From: an uncultured Collinsella sp.
GTDB taxonomy: Bacteria > Actinomycetota > Coriobacteriia > Coriobacteriales > Coriobacteriaceae
Reading direction: 5' to 3'
NCBI GenBank assembly: GCA_900544465.1
Contig: UQVT01000072.1
Coordinates: forward strand, 1 to 8,926
Length of the DNA stretch: 8,926 nucleotides
Made by a program: the position numbers and the translations under genes. The notes under the pieces were generated by a model that made no database searches, was not told the DNA's origin, and saw only the letters and a list, made by a program, of their open reading frames with translations. Positions 1-5,918 of the stretch are shown here, in pieces (the stretch's first letter is position 1; every line of letters starts with the position of its first letter).

Positions 1-182
1 TGGGCCTCAACGGCTACACGGTATGCTCAGGCGTGATCAGCCACGAGCTCAACGGTCCCGGCATCATCTCGATTCCGCTTGATGTAGACGAGTACATGGA
101 GATCGGCATCATCACGCGTAAGAACACGACGCTTACGCGCTACGGCCAAGCCTATATCGACGTGATTCGTCAGCACATATAG
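1..182 (+). CDS. LysR-family transcriptional regulator, C-terminal fragment (5' end outside window)
   Basis: The frame beginning at base 3 is open from the window edge to a TAG at 180-182 and encodes 59 residues. The segment around EYMEIGIITRKNTTLTRYGQ, followed by a short terminal helix (AYIDVIRQHI), resembles the end of the LysR substrate-binding domain, where a 'GLITRK...LS/T...A..F/YI..L/IR' pattern is usual. The DNA-binding helix-turn-helix is not in the window, so the effector and targets cannot be read. The gene lies directly upstream of, and on the same strand as, the methionine synthase-like gene. The dyad sites in the gap between them are plausible targets, but that link is inference. 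The family call is fairly secure from the C-terminal pattern alone; any solute-binding domain with the same fold is the main alternative. Confidence 0.7.
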   Translation, partial: GLNGYTVCSGVISHELNGPGIISIPLDVDEYMEIGIITRKNTTLTRYGQAYIDVIRQHI

Positions 183-228
183 ACTGCTGCATTCTGCACG
201 GGCCAAATCTCTTTATGGCAGTCCAAAC

Positions 229-251
229 TGATATAGGAAGCATCTATATCA
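229..251. promoter_or_regulatory. Candidate operator: 8-bp inverted repeat
   Basis: TGATATAG (229-236) and CTATATCA (244-251) are perfect inverted repeats separated by 7 bp, in an AT-rich patch within otherwise GC-rich DNA. Overlapping this is a near-perfect direct repeat, CAAACTGATATA (224-235) and CAAACTGTTATA (250-261), with 11 of 12 bases identical and starts 26 bp apart. Arm length and spacing fit a dimeric regulator such as a LysR protein, and a LysR gene ends just upstream. TATAAA (258-263) and TATATT (266-271) are possible -10 boxes but have no convincing -35 partner. Function is inferred from symmetry and position only. Confidence 0.45.
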
Positions 252-283
252 AACTGTTATAAACGTATATTTTGCGATGGCCA

Positions 284-297
284 TATGAGCGCTCATA
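284..297. promoter_or_regulatory. Perfect 14-bp palindrome upstream of the methionine synthase-like gene
   Basis: TATGAGCGCTCATA is fully self-complementary. It lies 33 bp downstream of the 229-251 dyad and 40 bp before the chosen start codon, so it would sit near or within the transcription start region. It could be a second operator or a short hairpin in the leader. It does not match the MetR consensus (TGAA-N5-TTCA). No S-box or other methionine riboswitch is recognisable, and the gap is short for one. Confidence 0.35.
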
Positions 298-323
298 CTC
301 TGTTCCAGTAAAGCAACCAATGC

Positions 324-331
324 AAAGGGAG
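324..331 (+). promoter_or_regulatory. Ribosome binding site that sets the start at 338
   Basis: AAAGGGAG lies 6 nt before the ATG at 338-340. The frame is also open upstream from a TTG at 272, but no Shine-Dalgarno sequence precedes that codon. The 22 extra residues (MRWPYERSYS...) do not resemble the family N-terminus, so 338 is preferred. Confidence 0.75.
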
Positions 332-337
332 ATATCT

Positions 338-1471
338 ATGAGTGCTTTAACCACGCTGAACGCGCCGTTTCGCGCCGATATCGTCGGCAGCTTTCTTCGT
401 CCACAGGCCGTAAAGGACGCCCGTGCCGCCTATGCTGCGGGCACACTCGACACCGCCGGCCTTAAGGCCGTCGAGGATGAGGCCATTCGCGACCTGGTGG
501 ACAAGCAAAAGTCCGCTGGCCTGCAGGTGATTACCGATGGCGAGTTTCGCCGCAGTTACTGGCACCTCGACTTTATGTGGGGGCTCAACGGCATTGAACG
601 CCGTACCTCGCGTACGGGCTATATGTTCCACGACGAGGAGACCACAGCCGACACCGCCGTGGTAACCGGCCCCATTAGCGGCGAGAACCATCCGTTCGTC
701 GAGCACTTTAAATTTGTCAAGGCGCTCGAGGGGGAGGGCCAGGTCGCGCGGCAAACCATTCCGGCGCCGATCCAGACGTTCTCCGAAGTCACGCTCGACC
801 GCTGCGACGGCCAGCAGGAGAGCCTGCGCGCTGTCTATAAGACCGATGAGGAACTTGCCGACGCCATCGCAGCCGCTTATCGCACGGTGATCGCCGACCT
901 GTACGCAGCAGGCTGCCGCAACATCCAGTTTGATGACTGCACCTGGGGCATCTACTGCGATACTGACTTTGTGTCCAAGACCGGCATGAGCCCGGTCGAC
1001 CTGCAAAAGGTAAGCGAGCTGGGCGTGGCGCTCAACAATGCCGCCATCGCGGACAAGCCCGACGATCTGGTCATCAACACGCATGTGTGCCGCGGCAACT
1101 ACCACTCCACCTATGCCTTCGAGGGCGGCTATGACCCCATCGCGCCGTACCTGTTCGCAAACGAGGATGTCGATGCATTTTACCTGGAGTTCGATACGCC
1201 GCGCGCCGGCGGTTTTGAGCCGCTGAAGTACGTTGCCCCCGGCAAGAAGGTCGTGCTGGGCTTGGTAACCACCAAGGCGGCAGAGCTCGAGAACGAGGAT
1301 GTTATCGTCGAGCGCATCCGTGAAGCCGCAAAGTACGTGCCGCTCGAGAACCTGTATCTGTCGCCTCAGTGCGGCTTTGCCAGCTGCGAGATTGGCAACA
1401 AGCTGACCGAGGATGAGCAATGGGCAAAGATCGCGCTGGTCAAGCGCATTGCCGAGCGCGTTTGGAAATAG
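338..1471 (+). CDS. Methionine synthase II-like protein (MetE C-terminal domain only, YxjG/YxjH type)
   Basis: The 377-residue protein corresponds to the catalytic zinc barrel of cobalamin-independent methionine synthase, which transfers a methyl group to homocysteine to make methionine. The family signatures are present: ADIVGSFLRP near the N-terminus, VITDGEFRRSYWHLDFMWGLNG around residues 65-90, and the metal ligands. The ligands are His249 and Cys251 in NTHVCRGNY, Glu284 in FYLEFDTPR, and Cys345 in SPQCGFASCE. The large N-terminal domain of full MetE (about 750 aa in E. coli) is absent. The length equals that of Bacillus YxjG/YxjH, so this is a short-form enzyme and not a truncation. It is probably cytosolic, and its methyl donor cannot be deduced. 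It follows a LysR-type gene, and no terminator is visible before the uracil permease 122 bp downstream. The start at 338 is set by a strong ribosome binding site. Related vitamin-B12-independent methyltransferases with other thiol acceptors are the main alternative. Confidence 0.85.
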   Translation: MSALTTLNAPFRADIVGSFLRPQAVKDARAAYAAGTLDTAGLKAVEDEAIRDLVDKQKSAGLQVITDGEFRRSYWHLDFMWGLNGIERRTSRTGYMFHDEETTADTAVVTGPISGENHPFVEHFKFVKALEGEGQVARQTIPAPIQTFSEVTLDRCDGQQESLRAVYKTDEELADAIAAAYRTVIADLYAAGCRNIQFDDCTWGIYCDTDFVSKTGMSPVDLQKVSELGVALNNAAIADKPDDLVINTHVCRGNYHSTYAFEGGYDPIAPYLFANEDVDAFYLEFDTPRAGGFEPLKYVAPGKKVVLGLVTTKAAELENEDVIVERIREAAKYVPLENLYLSPQCGFASCEIGNKLTEDEQWAKIALVKRIAERVWK

Positions 1472-1593
1472 CGCTAGTGTTTGCAGGTGGCGGCGCGTGC
1501 GAGGCATAGTGTATCGCGTACAATGGTTCGGATCGTATCGTTCGGGCAGGTTATCCGATATGCCTGATCGCCCTTCCATTCGAAAGGACATCC
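1472..1593 (+). promoter_or_regulatory. Leader of the uracil permease gene with weak promoter candidate and strong RBS
   Basis: This 122-bp gap contains TACAAT at 1519-1524, a good -10 match without a clear -35 box at 17-18 bp, so a local promoter is only possible. An AAAGGA ribosome binding site at 1583-1588 lies 5 nt before the ATG at 1594. No terminator hairpin follows the upstream gene, so read-through transcription is also possible. I found no PyrR-type binding loop or attenuator of the kind often seen before uracil permease genes. Confidence 0.3.
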
Positions 1594-2928
1594 ATGTCCC
1601 AGTCCTCGACGCCCGCCGTCAGCGATGCCATCTACGACGCATCGTCGCTCGGCCACCCGCGCATGTTCCTGCTCGGCCTACAGCACCTGTTTGCCATGTT
1701 TGGCGCCACCGTGCTGGTGCCCGTGCTCACCGGCCTCTCGGTATCGGCAACGCTTTTGTTTGCCGGCTTGGGCACGCTGCTGTTCCACTTCCTGTCGCGC
1801 GGTAAGGTGCCGGCATTTTTGGGCTCATCGTTTGCCTTTATTGCCGGTTATGCCGCAATCGCGCCCAACGGCGAGACCGAGCTTTTGCCCTACGCCTGCC
1901 TGGGCGTAGCTTGTGCCGGTCTGCTCTATCCGGTGCTGGCGGCGCTCTTCCGCGCGTTTGGCGCCAAGCGTGTCATGCGTTTCTTTCCGCCGGTGGTGAC
2001 TGGCCCCATCGTCATTTCCATCGGCTTGATCCTGACAAGTTCCGCTATTGCTAACTGCCAGACCAACTGGCTTGTGGCTGTCATTGGCGTTGCTGTTATC
2101 GTCATCTGCAACATCTGGGGCCGTGGCATGGTCAAGATCGTGCCGATTTTGCTGGGCGTTGTGGTGAGCTATGCCGTTGCGGCTGCGCTCGGCGAGGTTG
2201 ATTTCTCGGGCGTTGCCGCCGCTCCGTGGGTCGGTCTGCCCATCGTGTGGGACAACACCGTGTTTGCACTCTTTGGGCCGCAGTTCGATAGCGGTCTTGC
2301 CACGACGGCCATCATCACCATCATGCCGCTGGCCTTCGCGACCATGATCGAGCATATCGGCGATATCTCTGCTATCGGTTCGACTTGCGAGCGCAACTAC
2401 ATTGCCGATCCCGGTCTGCATCGCACGCTGCTCGGCGACGGCCTTGCCACGATTCTGGCTTCGCTCTTTGGCGCTCCGGCCAACACTACGTATGGTGAGA
2501 ACACCGGCGTGCTCGCCCTGACGCGCGTGTTCGACCCGCGCGTAATTCGAATTGCCGCGTGTTGCGCCATCGTGCTTTCGTTCTGCCCCAAGTTCGCGGC
2601 TGTCATTGCGGCCATGCCGGCGTGTGTGATCGGCGGTGTGTCGCTCGTGCTCTACGGCATGATCAGCGCTGTGGGCGTCCGCAACCTCATCGAGAACCAG
2701 GTCGATTTCCAGAACAACCGCAACGTGCTGGTTGCCGCGCTGGTGCTCGTGCTTTCGCTCGGCATCGCGTACAGCACCGCCGGCGCCATCGTGTTGGAGC
2801 TGGGCGGCGTGACCATTTCGCTGTCCGGCATTGCCGTGGGCTCACTGGTGGGCATTGTGCTCAACGCCATCCTGCCGGGTAACGACTTTGAGTTTGATGT
2901 CTCCGAGCTTGAGGAGGCTGCTGAGTAG
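1594..2928 (+). CDS. uraA: Uracil permease (UraA type, NCS2 family)
   Basis: The 444-residue integral membrane protein would import uracil by proton symport for pyrimidine salvage. Family signatures run in order: GLQHLFAMFGATVLVPVLTG (about residues 28-47) and PAFLGSSFAFIAGY (71-84). Next come the substrate-site segment MIEHIGDISAIG (251-262), DPGLHRTLLGDGLATILASLFGAP, and the NCS2 signature TTYGENTGVLALTRV (298-312). Glu253 and Glu302 align with the uracil-binding Glu241 and Glu290 of E. coli UraA. The position matching proton-coupling His245 is Asp257 here. Length is close to E. coli UraA (429 aa), and the start is fixed by an AAAGGA site. The acidic C-terminal tail (EFDVSELEEAAE) is probably cytoplasmic. 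The gene ends at a strong terminator. Xanthine transport is the main alternative, but the overall pattern is closest to the uracil branch. Confidence 0.9.
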   Translation: MSQSSTPAVSDAIYDASSLGHPRMFLLGLQHLFAMFGATVLVPVLTGLSVSATLLFAGLGTLLFHFLSRGKVPAFLGSSFAFIAGYAAIAPNGETELLPYACLGVACAGLLYPVLAALFRAFGAKRVMRFFPPVVTGPIVISIGLILTSSAIANCQTNWLVAVIGVAVIVICNIWGRGMVKIVPILLGVVVSYAVAAALGEVDFSGVAAAPWVGLPIVWDNTVFALFGPQFDSGLATTAIITIMPLAFATMIEHIGDISAIGSTCERNYIADPGLHRTLLGDGLATILASLFGAPANTTYGENTGVLALTRVFDPRVIRIAACCAIVLSFCPKFAAVIAAMPACVIGGVSLVLYGMISAVGVRNLIENQVDFQNNRNVLVAALVLVLSLGIAYSTAGAIVLELGGVTISLSGIAVGSLVGIVLNAILPGNDFEFDVSELEEAAE

Positions 2929-2953
2929 CAGCTGCGTTCAGCTAAAACAAGAT

Positions 2954-2991
2954 ATGGTGCCCATGCGTATATGCGTGTGGGCACCATTTTT
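2954..2991. terminator. Shared intrinsic terminator between converging genes
   Basis: ATGGTGCCCA (2954-2963) pairs perfectly with TGGGCACCAT (2978-2987) around a 14-nt loop, followed by a T-run (2987-2991) on the plus strand. It lies 25 bp after the uracil permease stop. On the minus strand the same hairpin follows the esterase stop codon, which is formed inside the T-run (2990-2992), and is trailed by a weaker T-rich stretch (TTGTTTT). The hairpin is clear; use in the minus direction is likely but less certain. Confidence 0.85.
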
Positions 2992-3655
2992 AATGTGTCA
3001 GTATCCAGTGGATGCCGCGGGCCATGCGTAAGTCGGTTTGGGCAAAGTGATTGCCGGGGTTGAGCTCCAGCGTTGTTGGAATGCCGCGCTCGACGAGCAA
3101 CGCTTCCATCGCGCGTGTGTCGTCGAGTACATGCCGCATCATGCGGTTGGGCGTCTTGGTTTCCTTTTTGCCGAGTGACAGGTAGACGGCTTGCGGGCTG
3201 CCGGCAAAAGGGGCCGTGCTGGCACGGTCGACAAAGTCGGGAAACCATAGCGACCCCGATGCGCTCGCGGCGCGGTCAAAGGCGTCGGTTTGCCAGAGGG
3301 ACCAGAGTGCGAAGAGGCCCGCGAGCGAGTAGCCGGCAATGCCGCGCCAGGTGGGCGGCTGAGGAAGCGACGACTCGACCTGGGGGATTATCTGATTCAG
3401 CAGCTCATCAAGAAAATCGGCAGCTTGGCCGCCGAAAGGCTCGGCATCGCGTACGGTCCCGTCGCATGCCCAGGGGCTCAGCTCGCGATTCCAATCGAGC
3501 CCGCCAATGGTGACGAGGGCGAATGGCGGACAGTCGAGCTCTCGGCAACACTTATAAACCTCGCTGCCGTCGCCCACGACCACAGGAAGGTAGATGACAG
3601 GCGCGCTTTCCGTATGATTCGAATAAACGGTTATCTGCTTTTGATGCGCTTCCAT
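2990..3655 (-). CDS. Putative esterase of the alpha/beta-hydrolase fold (esterase D/enterochelin-esterase-like)
   Basis: This 221-residue protein has no signal peptide or membrane segment, so it is probably cytosolic. It carries the nucleophile elbow GYSLAG with Ser110, followed by the hydrophobic helix LFALWSLW and the ASGSLWFPDF segment typical of the putative-esterase family (Pfam PF00756). The catalytic His is likely His203 in NPGNHF. The acid is probably Glu165 or a nearby residue in SLGKKETKTPN, where the family usually has its acidic residue. The compact size matches single-domain members of the family. Substrates range widely in this group (acyl, feruloyl, S-formylglutathione, siderophore esters), and nothing here discriminates. 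It is transcribed alone, convergent with the uracil permease. The leader sequence GAGAGAAG before the ATG gives a moderate ribosome binding site. Confidence 0.75.
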   Translation of the reverse strand: MEAHQKQITVYSNHTESAPVIYLPVVVGDGSEVYKCCRELDCPPFALVTIGGLDWNRELSPWACDGTVRDAEPFGGQAADFLDELLNQIIPQVESSLPQPPTWRGIAGYSLAGLFALWSLWQTDAFDRAASASGSLWFPDFVDRASTAPFAGSPQAVYLSLGKKETKTPNRMMRHVLDDTRAMEALLVERGIPTTLELNPGNHFAQTDLRMARGIHWILTH

Positions 3656-3766
3656 GACGGGCTTCTCTCAGTGTTGTGATATCGGCAGCCCCAATTGTCG
3701 CACGCCAGCGTATGCCGGTTGGGCTAGACCAAAGACAATCTCGTGCATCCCCTGCGGACGCATATG

Positions 3767-3805
3767 AAAAACGCCACCGCCGGAGGGGAGCTCGGCGGTG
3801 GCGTT
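3767..3805 (-). terminator. Intrinsic terminator after the 594-aa surface protein gene
   Basis: AACGCCACCGCC (3770-3781) and GGCGGTGGCGTT (3794-3805) form a perfect 12-bp GC-rich stem with a 12-nt loop. The A-run at 3767-3771 gives a T-tail on the minus strand, so the hairpin serves the surface gene whose stop is about 58 bp upstream. It lies outside the duplicated unit and has no counterpart after the other surface gene. Confidence 0.85.
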
Positions 3806-3862
3806 GTTAAACGGTGCTGGGGCTCGGGGCCTTCGCGGGAGCTGCCATGTGCGCAGAGGCGT

Positions 3863-5647
3863 CTAAGAACGCTTACGGCTCGCCATGGTGCCTGCGGCGA
3901 TAGCGGCTGTTCCCGCAAGGACGGTTGCCACGATGGCCGCACCCGAGGTGTCGCCGGTTGCCGCGAGCACGCTGGTAGTCTTGGCTTTCGTGGTTGAAGC
4001 CGCAACGGCCTTGGTCGGCTTTGAGCCCTCAGGCTTGGGGTTCTGCTTGGACTCCGCGGGCTTGCTTTCTGCGGGCTTGGTCTCGTCGGGCTTGGGGTCT
4101 TCCGGCTTGGCTACCTCGGGAGGTGCGATGGTCGTACTTTTGGCGACTGCTTTGATATAGAGGGAGTCGACCGTGGCGTCGCCCGTGCCGATGGCTTGGC
4201 CTGCCTCGTAGATGCCGTCACGGAGCTTGCGATAGTCAATGACCTTGCCGCCTTCGGGCGTCTGGATGGCGGCGTTCTCAATCTTGATGGTGCCGATTGT
4301 CTTGCCGTCAGCGCTCATGGCACGGGCAAAGATTGCCGCTGTATCTCCTTCGGCCGTTACCTTGCTGCGGATGATCGAAATGGCTGCGGGTGTGACGCCC
4401 TCGCTGGTCTGGGCGATGATGCCGATGTTCTCGCCTTGGGGTTCGCGCCTCGTCTCGCCATCTTGGTTTTCGCTGTAGGGGATGGGGCCGTCGCCGTTCT
4501 CGACATAGCGGGCTATGGCCTTGACAACGGAGTCGCTGATGTAGATGTGGCCGCCCTTCTCGTTGGGTCGATCGTTTCTGGTGGAGAATGCAGCCGAAAC
4601 CTCGCCTTCCGCAAACGCGTCCACGGTGGAGCCGTTCTTGACGACGATGTCGTCCTGGTAGGTGAAGAGGGCGTTGGCGCCACCGTATCTGCCTTTACTT
4701 GCACGGACCGTCACGTTTGCATGATCGAGGGTGATGCCCTTGTGGGCATAGACGCCATATTCAACACCGTTTACGTTGAGGGAGGCGTTTGTGGCTGCGA
4801 GACTGCCCTTGGCCTCGACGGCAGCGTCTTTCTCGGAGCTTGCCTTGACCTGGCTGCCGTCCGAGATGTTGATATTGCCGCCGCTCCAAAGGGCCTCACC
4901 ATCGGCTGAGCTTGCCTCGACCGTCCCGCCACCCTTGATGGTGAGGTTCTTGTCGGCTCCAATACCCTTGTCCTTGGTAGCCCTGGCGGTCACGGCTCCG
5001 CTGTCGTCAATCGTGATATTGCCGTTTGCCCTGATGCCATCCGATGCACCCGTGGCGTTGACGTTGCCCGAACCTTTGATAGCGAGATCACCTCCGGCAT
5101 TGATGGCATCAAACCCAGTGCTCGTGGCGTTGACGGATCCGGCTCCGTCGATGTTGATATTACCCGTGGTGAGGATAGCGTCCTCAGTAGATGTCACGCT
5201 GAGCGTGCCGCCCTCGTCGCCTTGGATATTGAGCTCGGCATTCTCGTTAGTGCCATGAGAAACGTTGATGCTTTCGATCCATTCGGCAGTGACGATGTTG
5301 GTTCCCGAGTAATTCACGTTGAGCTTGCCTGCGGCCTGGATCTCGCCGCCGTTATAGTTGTTGAGCTTCAAGTCGTCGGCGCCGTCCCACGACCAGGTAC
5401 CGGCCTCGTCGCTCGCCGCGGTGTTGTACTTGTTGCCGCCGACCTTGACCCATTCCGCTGCGAGCGAGACGCTCGGCATGAGCAGCGAGCTCACCGTGAG
5501 CGCGCACACGGCGCCCGCGACGATGCGGCGCGTCACGCGGCGCCAGCTGCCGTGCGCGAGTCCTATGCGACGGCGAACGTTGGGTTCGGCAACATGGGTT
5601 CCGGCGGTAGTGTCATTGCGTTTGGGGGTCGTGAACAAGGCTGCCAT
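3863..5647 (-). CDS. LAATG-anchored surface protein with beta-helix-like repeat domain (copy A)
   Basis: This 594-residue protein is exported and probably attached to the cell wall. Residues 1-64 form a long basic signal peptide (RRR and WRR..RR, hydrophobic core IVAGAVCALTVSSLLM, cleavage near SLAA-EW). Residues about 85-130 hold the segment WSWDGADDLKLNNYNGG. Residues 135-330 are a run of about 24-residue repeats with a 'D-G/A-I-x-A-x-G-x-I-x-I-x-G-x-G-x-V-x-A' pattern. It resembles right-handed beta-helix and Cthe_2159-like carbohydrate-binding domains. Residues 509-546 are a Pro/Lys/Glu stalk, then LAATGD (561-566), a hydrophobic stretch and SRKRS. LAxTG is the form class E sortases recognise. 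The ligand is unknown. The start is set by GGGAG (5653-5657) 5 nt before the ATG; the frame is open further upstream, but that part overlaps the terminator and control region. It is paralogous to the gene at 5919-7691. Confidence 0.85.
   Translation of the reverse strand: MAALFTTPKRNDTTAGTHVAEPNVRRRIGLAHGSWRRVTRRIVAGAVCALTVSSLLMPSVSLAAEWVKVGGNKYNTAASDEAGTWSWDGADDLKLNNYNGGEIQAAGKLNVNYSGTNIVTAEWIESINVSHGTNENAELNIQGDEGGTLSVTSTEDAILTTGNINIDGAGSVNATSTGFDAINAGGDLAIKGSGNVNATGASDGIRANGNITIDDSGAVTARATKDKGIGADKNLTIKGGGTVEASSADGEALWSGGNINISDGSQVKASSEKDAAVEAKGSLAATNASLNVNGVEYGVYAHKGITLDHANVTVRASKGRYGGANALFTYQDDIVVKNGSTVDAFAEGEVSAAFSTRNDRPNEKGGHIYISDSVVKAIARYVENGDGPIPYSENQDGETRREPQGENIGIIAQTSEGVTPAAISIIRSKVTAEGDTAAIFARAMSADGKTIGTIKIENAAIQTPEGGKVIDYRKLRDGIYEAGQAIGTGDATVDSLYIKAVAKSTTIAPPEVAKPEDPKPDETKPAESKPAESKQNPKPEGSKPTKAVAASTTKAKTTSVLAATGDTSGAAIVATVLAGTAAIAAGTMASRKRS
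4010..4123 (-). repeat. Low-complexity Pro/Lys/Glu cell-wall stalk of copy A
   Basis: Residues 509-546 are built from short K-P-E/D/A units, including the direct repeat AESKPAESK. Such stalks commonly span the peptidoglycan before a sorting signal. The matching stalk in copy B (6072-6149) is about a third shorter and differs in sequence, so this is one of the least conserved parts of the pair. Confidence 0.7.
4748..5245 (-). repeat. ~24-residue (72-bp) beta-helix coil repeats, copy A
   Basis: The key hydrophobic residue of each coil falls at residues 158, 182, 205, 229, 253, 277 and 299, giving spacings of 24, 23, 24, 24, 24 and 22. Each coil has the form '[D/G]-[A/G]-[I/L/V]-x-[A/S]-x-[G/K]-x-[I/L]-x-[I/A]'. 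The DNA copies are diverged, so the periodicity is clear only at protein level. Confidence 0.75.
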
Positions 5648-5757
5648 GGTTGCTCCCGTTCTCATAGGGCCTATACGACTAGATTCAGCGTATCTGCTGG
5701 ATGTTGCCGGCGGTAGTGCCGTTTGGAGGGCAAAATGGCCAAAATGGGGGAGAAATA
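5648..5757 (-). promoter_or_regulatory. Upstream control region of copy A, conserved with copy B
   Basis: From the ATG back to about 5750 this region aligns without gaps to 7692-7794. It contains the ribosome binding site (5653-5657), a short inverted repeat ATAGG-G-CCTAT (5664-5674), and a block of 32 identical bases at 5706-5737. In the direction of transcription that block begins CATTTTGCCCTCC and ends CTACCGCCGGC. Just beyond it CCATTTTG recurs, giving a doublet of CATTTTG units. I see no convincing -35/-10 pair, so the promoter is not placed more precisely. Confidence 0.5.
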
Positions 5758-5783
5758 GGCCGCACGCCGGCGCAGGGACCGGC

Positions 5784-5824
5784 GCTAAAAGAAAAGCGCG
5801 GGGCCGCATGGCGACTCCGCGCTT
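5784..5824 (-). terminator. Duplicated permease terminator, now downstream of copy B
   Basis: AAGCGCGG (5794-5801) and CCGCGCTT (5817-5824) form the stem, with the run TAAAAGAAAA (5786-5795) giving a T-rich tail on the minus strand. It matches the terminator at 7831-7871, with one stem mismatch on the transcribed RNA. It lies about 95 bp after the copy B stop and just before the copy A control region. It should end copy B transcripts and separate the two surface genes transcriptionally. Confidence 0.8.
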
Positions 5825-5851
5825 TATTGTTCAGCTTTTGCAGCCTTGCCT

Positions 5852-5897
5852 TTACGCTACGAAGAAGTAGACGAGGAAGGCAAGGGCCGCGATCCAC
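5852..5897 (-). pseudogene. Remnant of NCS2 purine permease 3' end (duplication scar)
   Basis: This 46-bp stretch matches 7899-7944 at 45 of 46 bases. In the permease frame it encodes the last 14 residues, WIAALAFLVYFFVA, and the stop. Similarity ends abruptly at 5897, where permease-like sequence gives way to unrelated bases. There is no start codon or room for a gene, so it is a non-coding relic marking the right end of duplication unit 1. Confidence 0.88.
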
Positions 5898-5918
5898 CCG
5901 TCCCGTGCGAAAAAGTGT

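Larger units (their letters stand above)
3849..5897 (-). repeat. Tandem duplication, unit 1 (surface gene A plus upstream region, terminator and permease 3' remnant)
   Basis: Similarity to unit 2 starts about 14 bp beyond the surface-gene stop (GTGCG at 3849-3853 matching 5905-5909) and runs through the gene, its upstream region and a terminator. It ends inside the permease tail at 5897, matching 7944. The coordinate offset between units is 2056 at the left end, 2044 around the start codons and 2047 at the right end, so only small indels separate them. The units lie head to tail with no more than about 7 bp between them. Confidence 0.85.

Noticed and set aside
272..337. Possible N-terminal extension of the methionine synthase-like protein from TTG at 272.
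   Set aside because: No ribosome binding site precedes 272, the region contains operator-like palindromes, and a strong site lies just before the ATG at 338.
183..337. S-box, T-box or cobalamin riboswitch before the methionine synthase gene.
   Set aside because: The 155-bp gap is short, AT-rich in part, and shows none of the conserved helices or a terminator/antiterminator pair that I can recognise.
347..1591. A 414-codon open frame on the minus strand opposite the methionine synthase-like gene.
   Set aside because: It lies entirely antisense to a well-recognised enzyme, has no family resemblance and no clear start signal. Long antisense frames are common in GC-rich genes.
3675..3735. A near inverted repeat, AGCCCCAA ... 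TTGGGCT, upstream of the esterase gene.
   Set aside because: The arms are imperfect (one base skipped) with a loop of about 24 nt and no T-tract; too weak to call a terminator or operator.
4748..5245. The 72-bp periodic region as a DNA satellite or CRISPR-like array.
   Set aside because: The units are diverged at DNA level, lie within one continuous reading frame and make sense as protein coils. There are no identical repeats with unique spacers.
5648..5809. Longer N-terminus of copy A (and of copy B from 7805), since the frame stays open upstream and reads FGHFALQTALPPATS in both.
   Set aside because: The extensions run into the terminator hairpin or its flank and differ in length between copies. 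GGGAG sites precede the inner ATGs, which begin a normal signal peptide. It is not fully excluded, since the upstream DNA is conserved.
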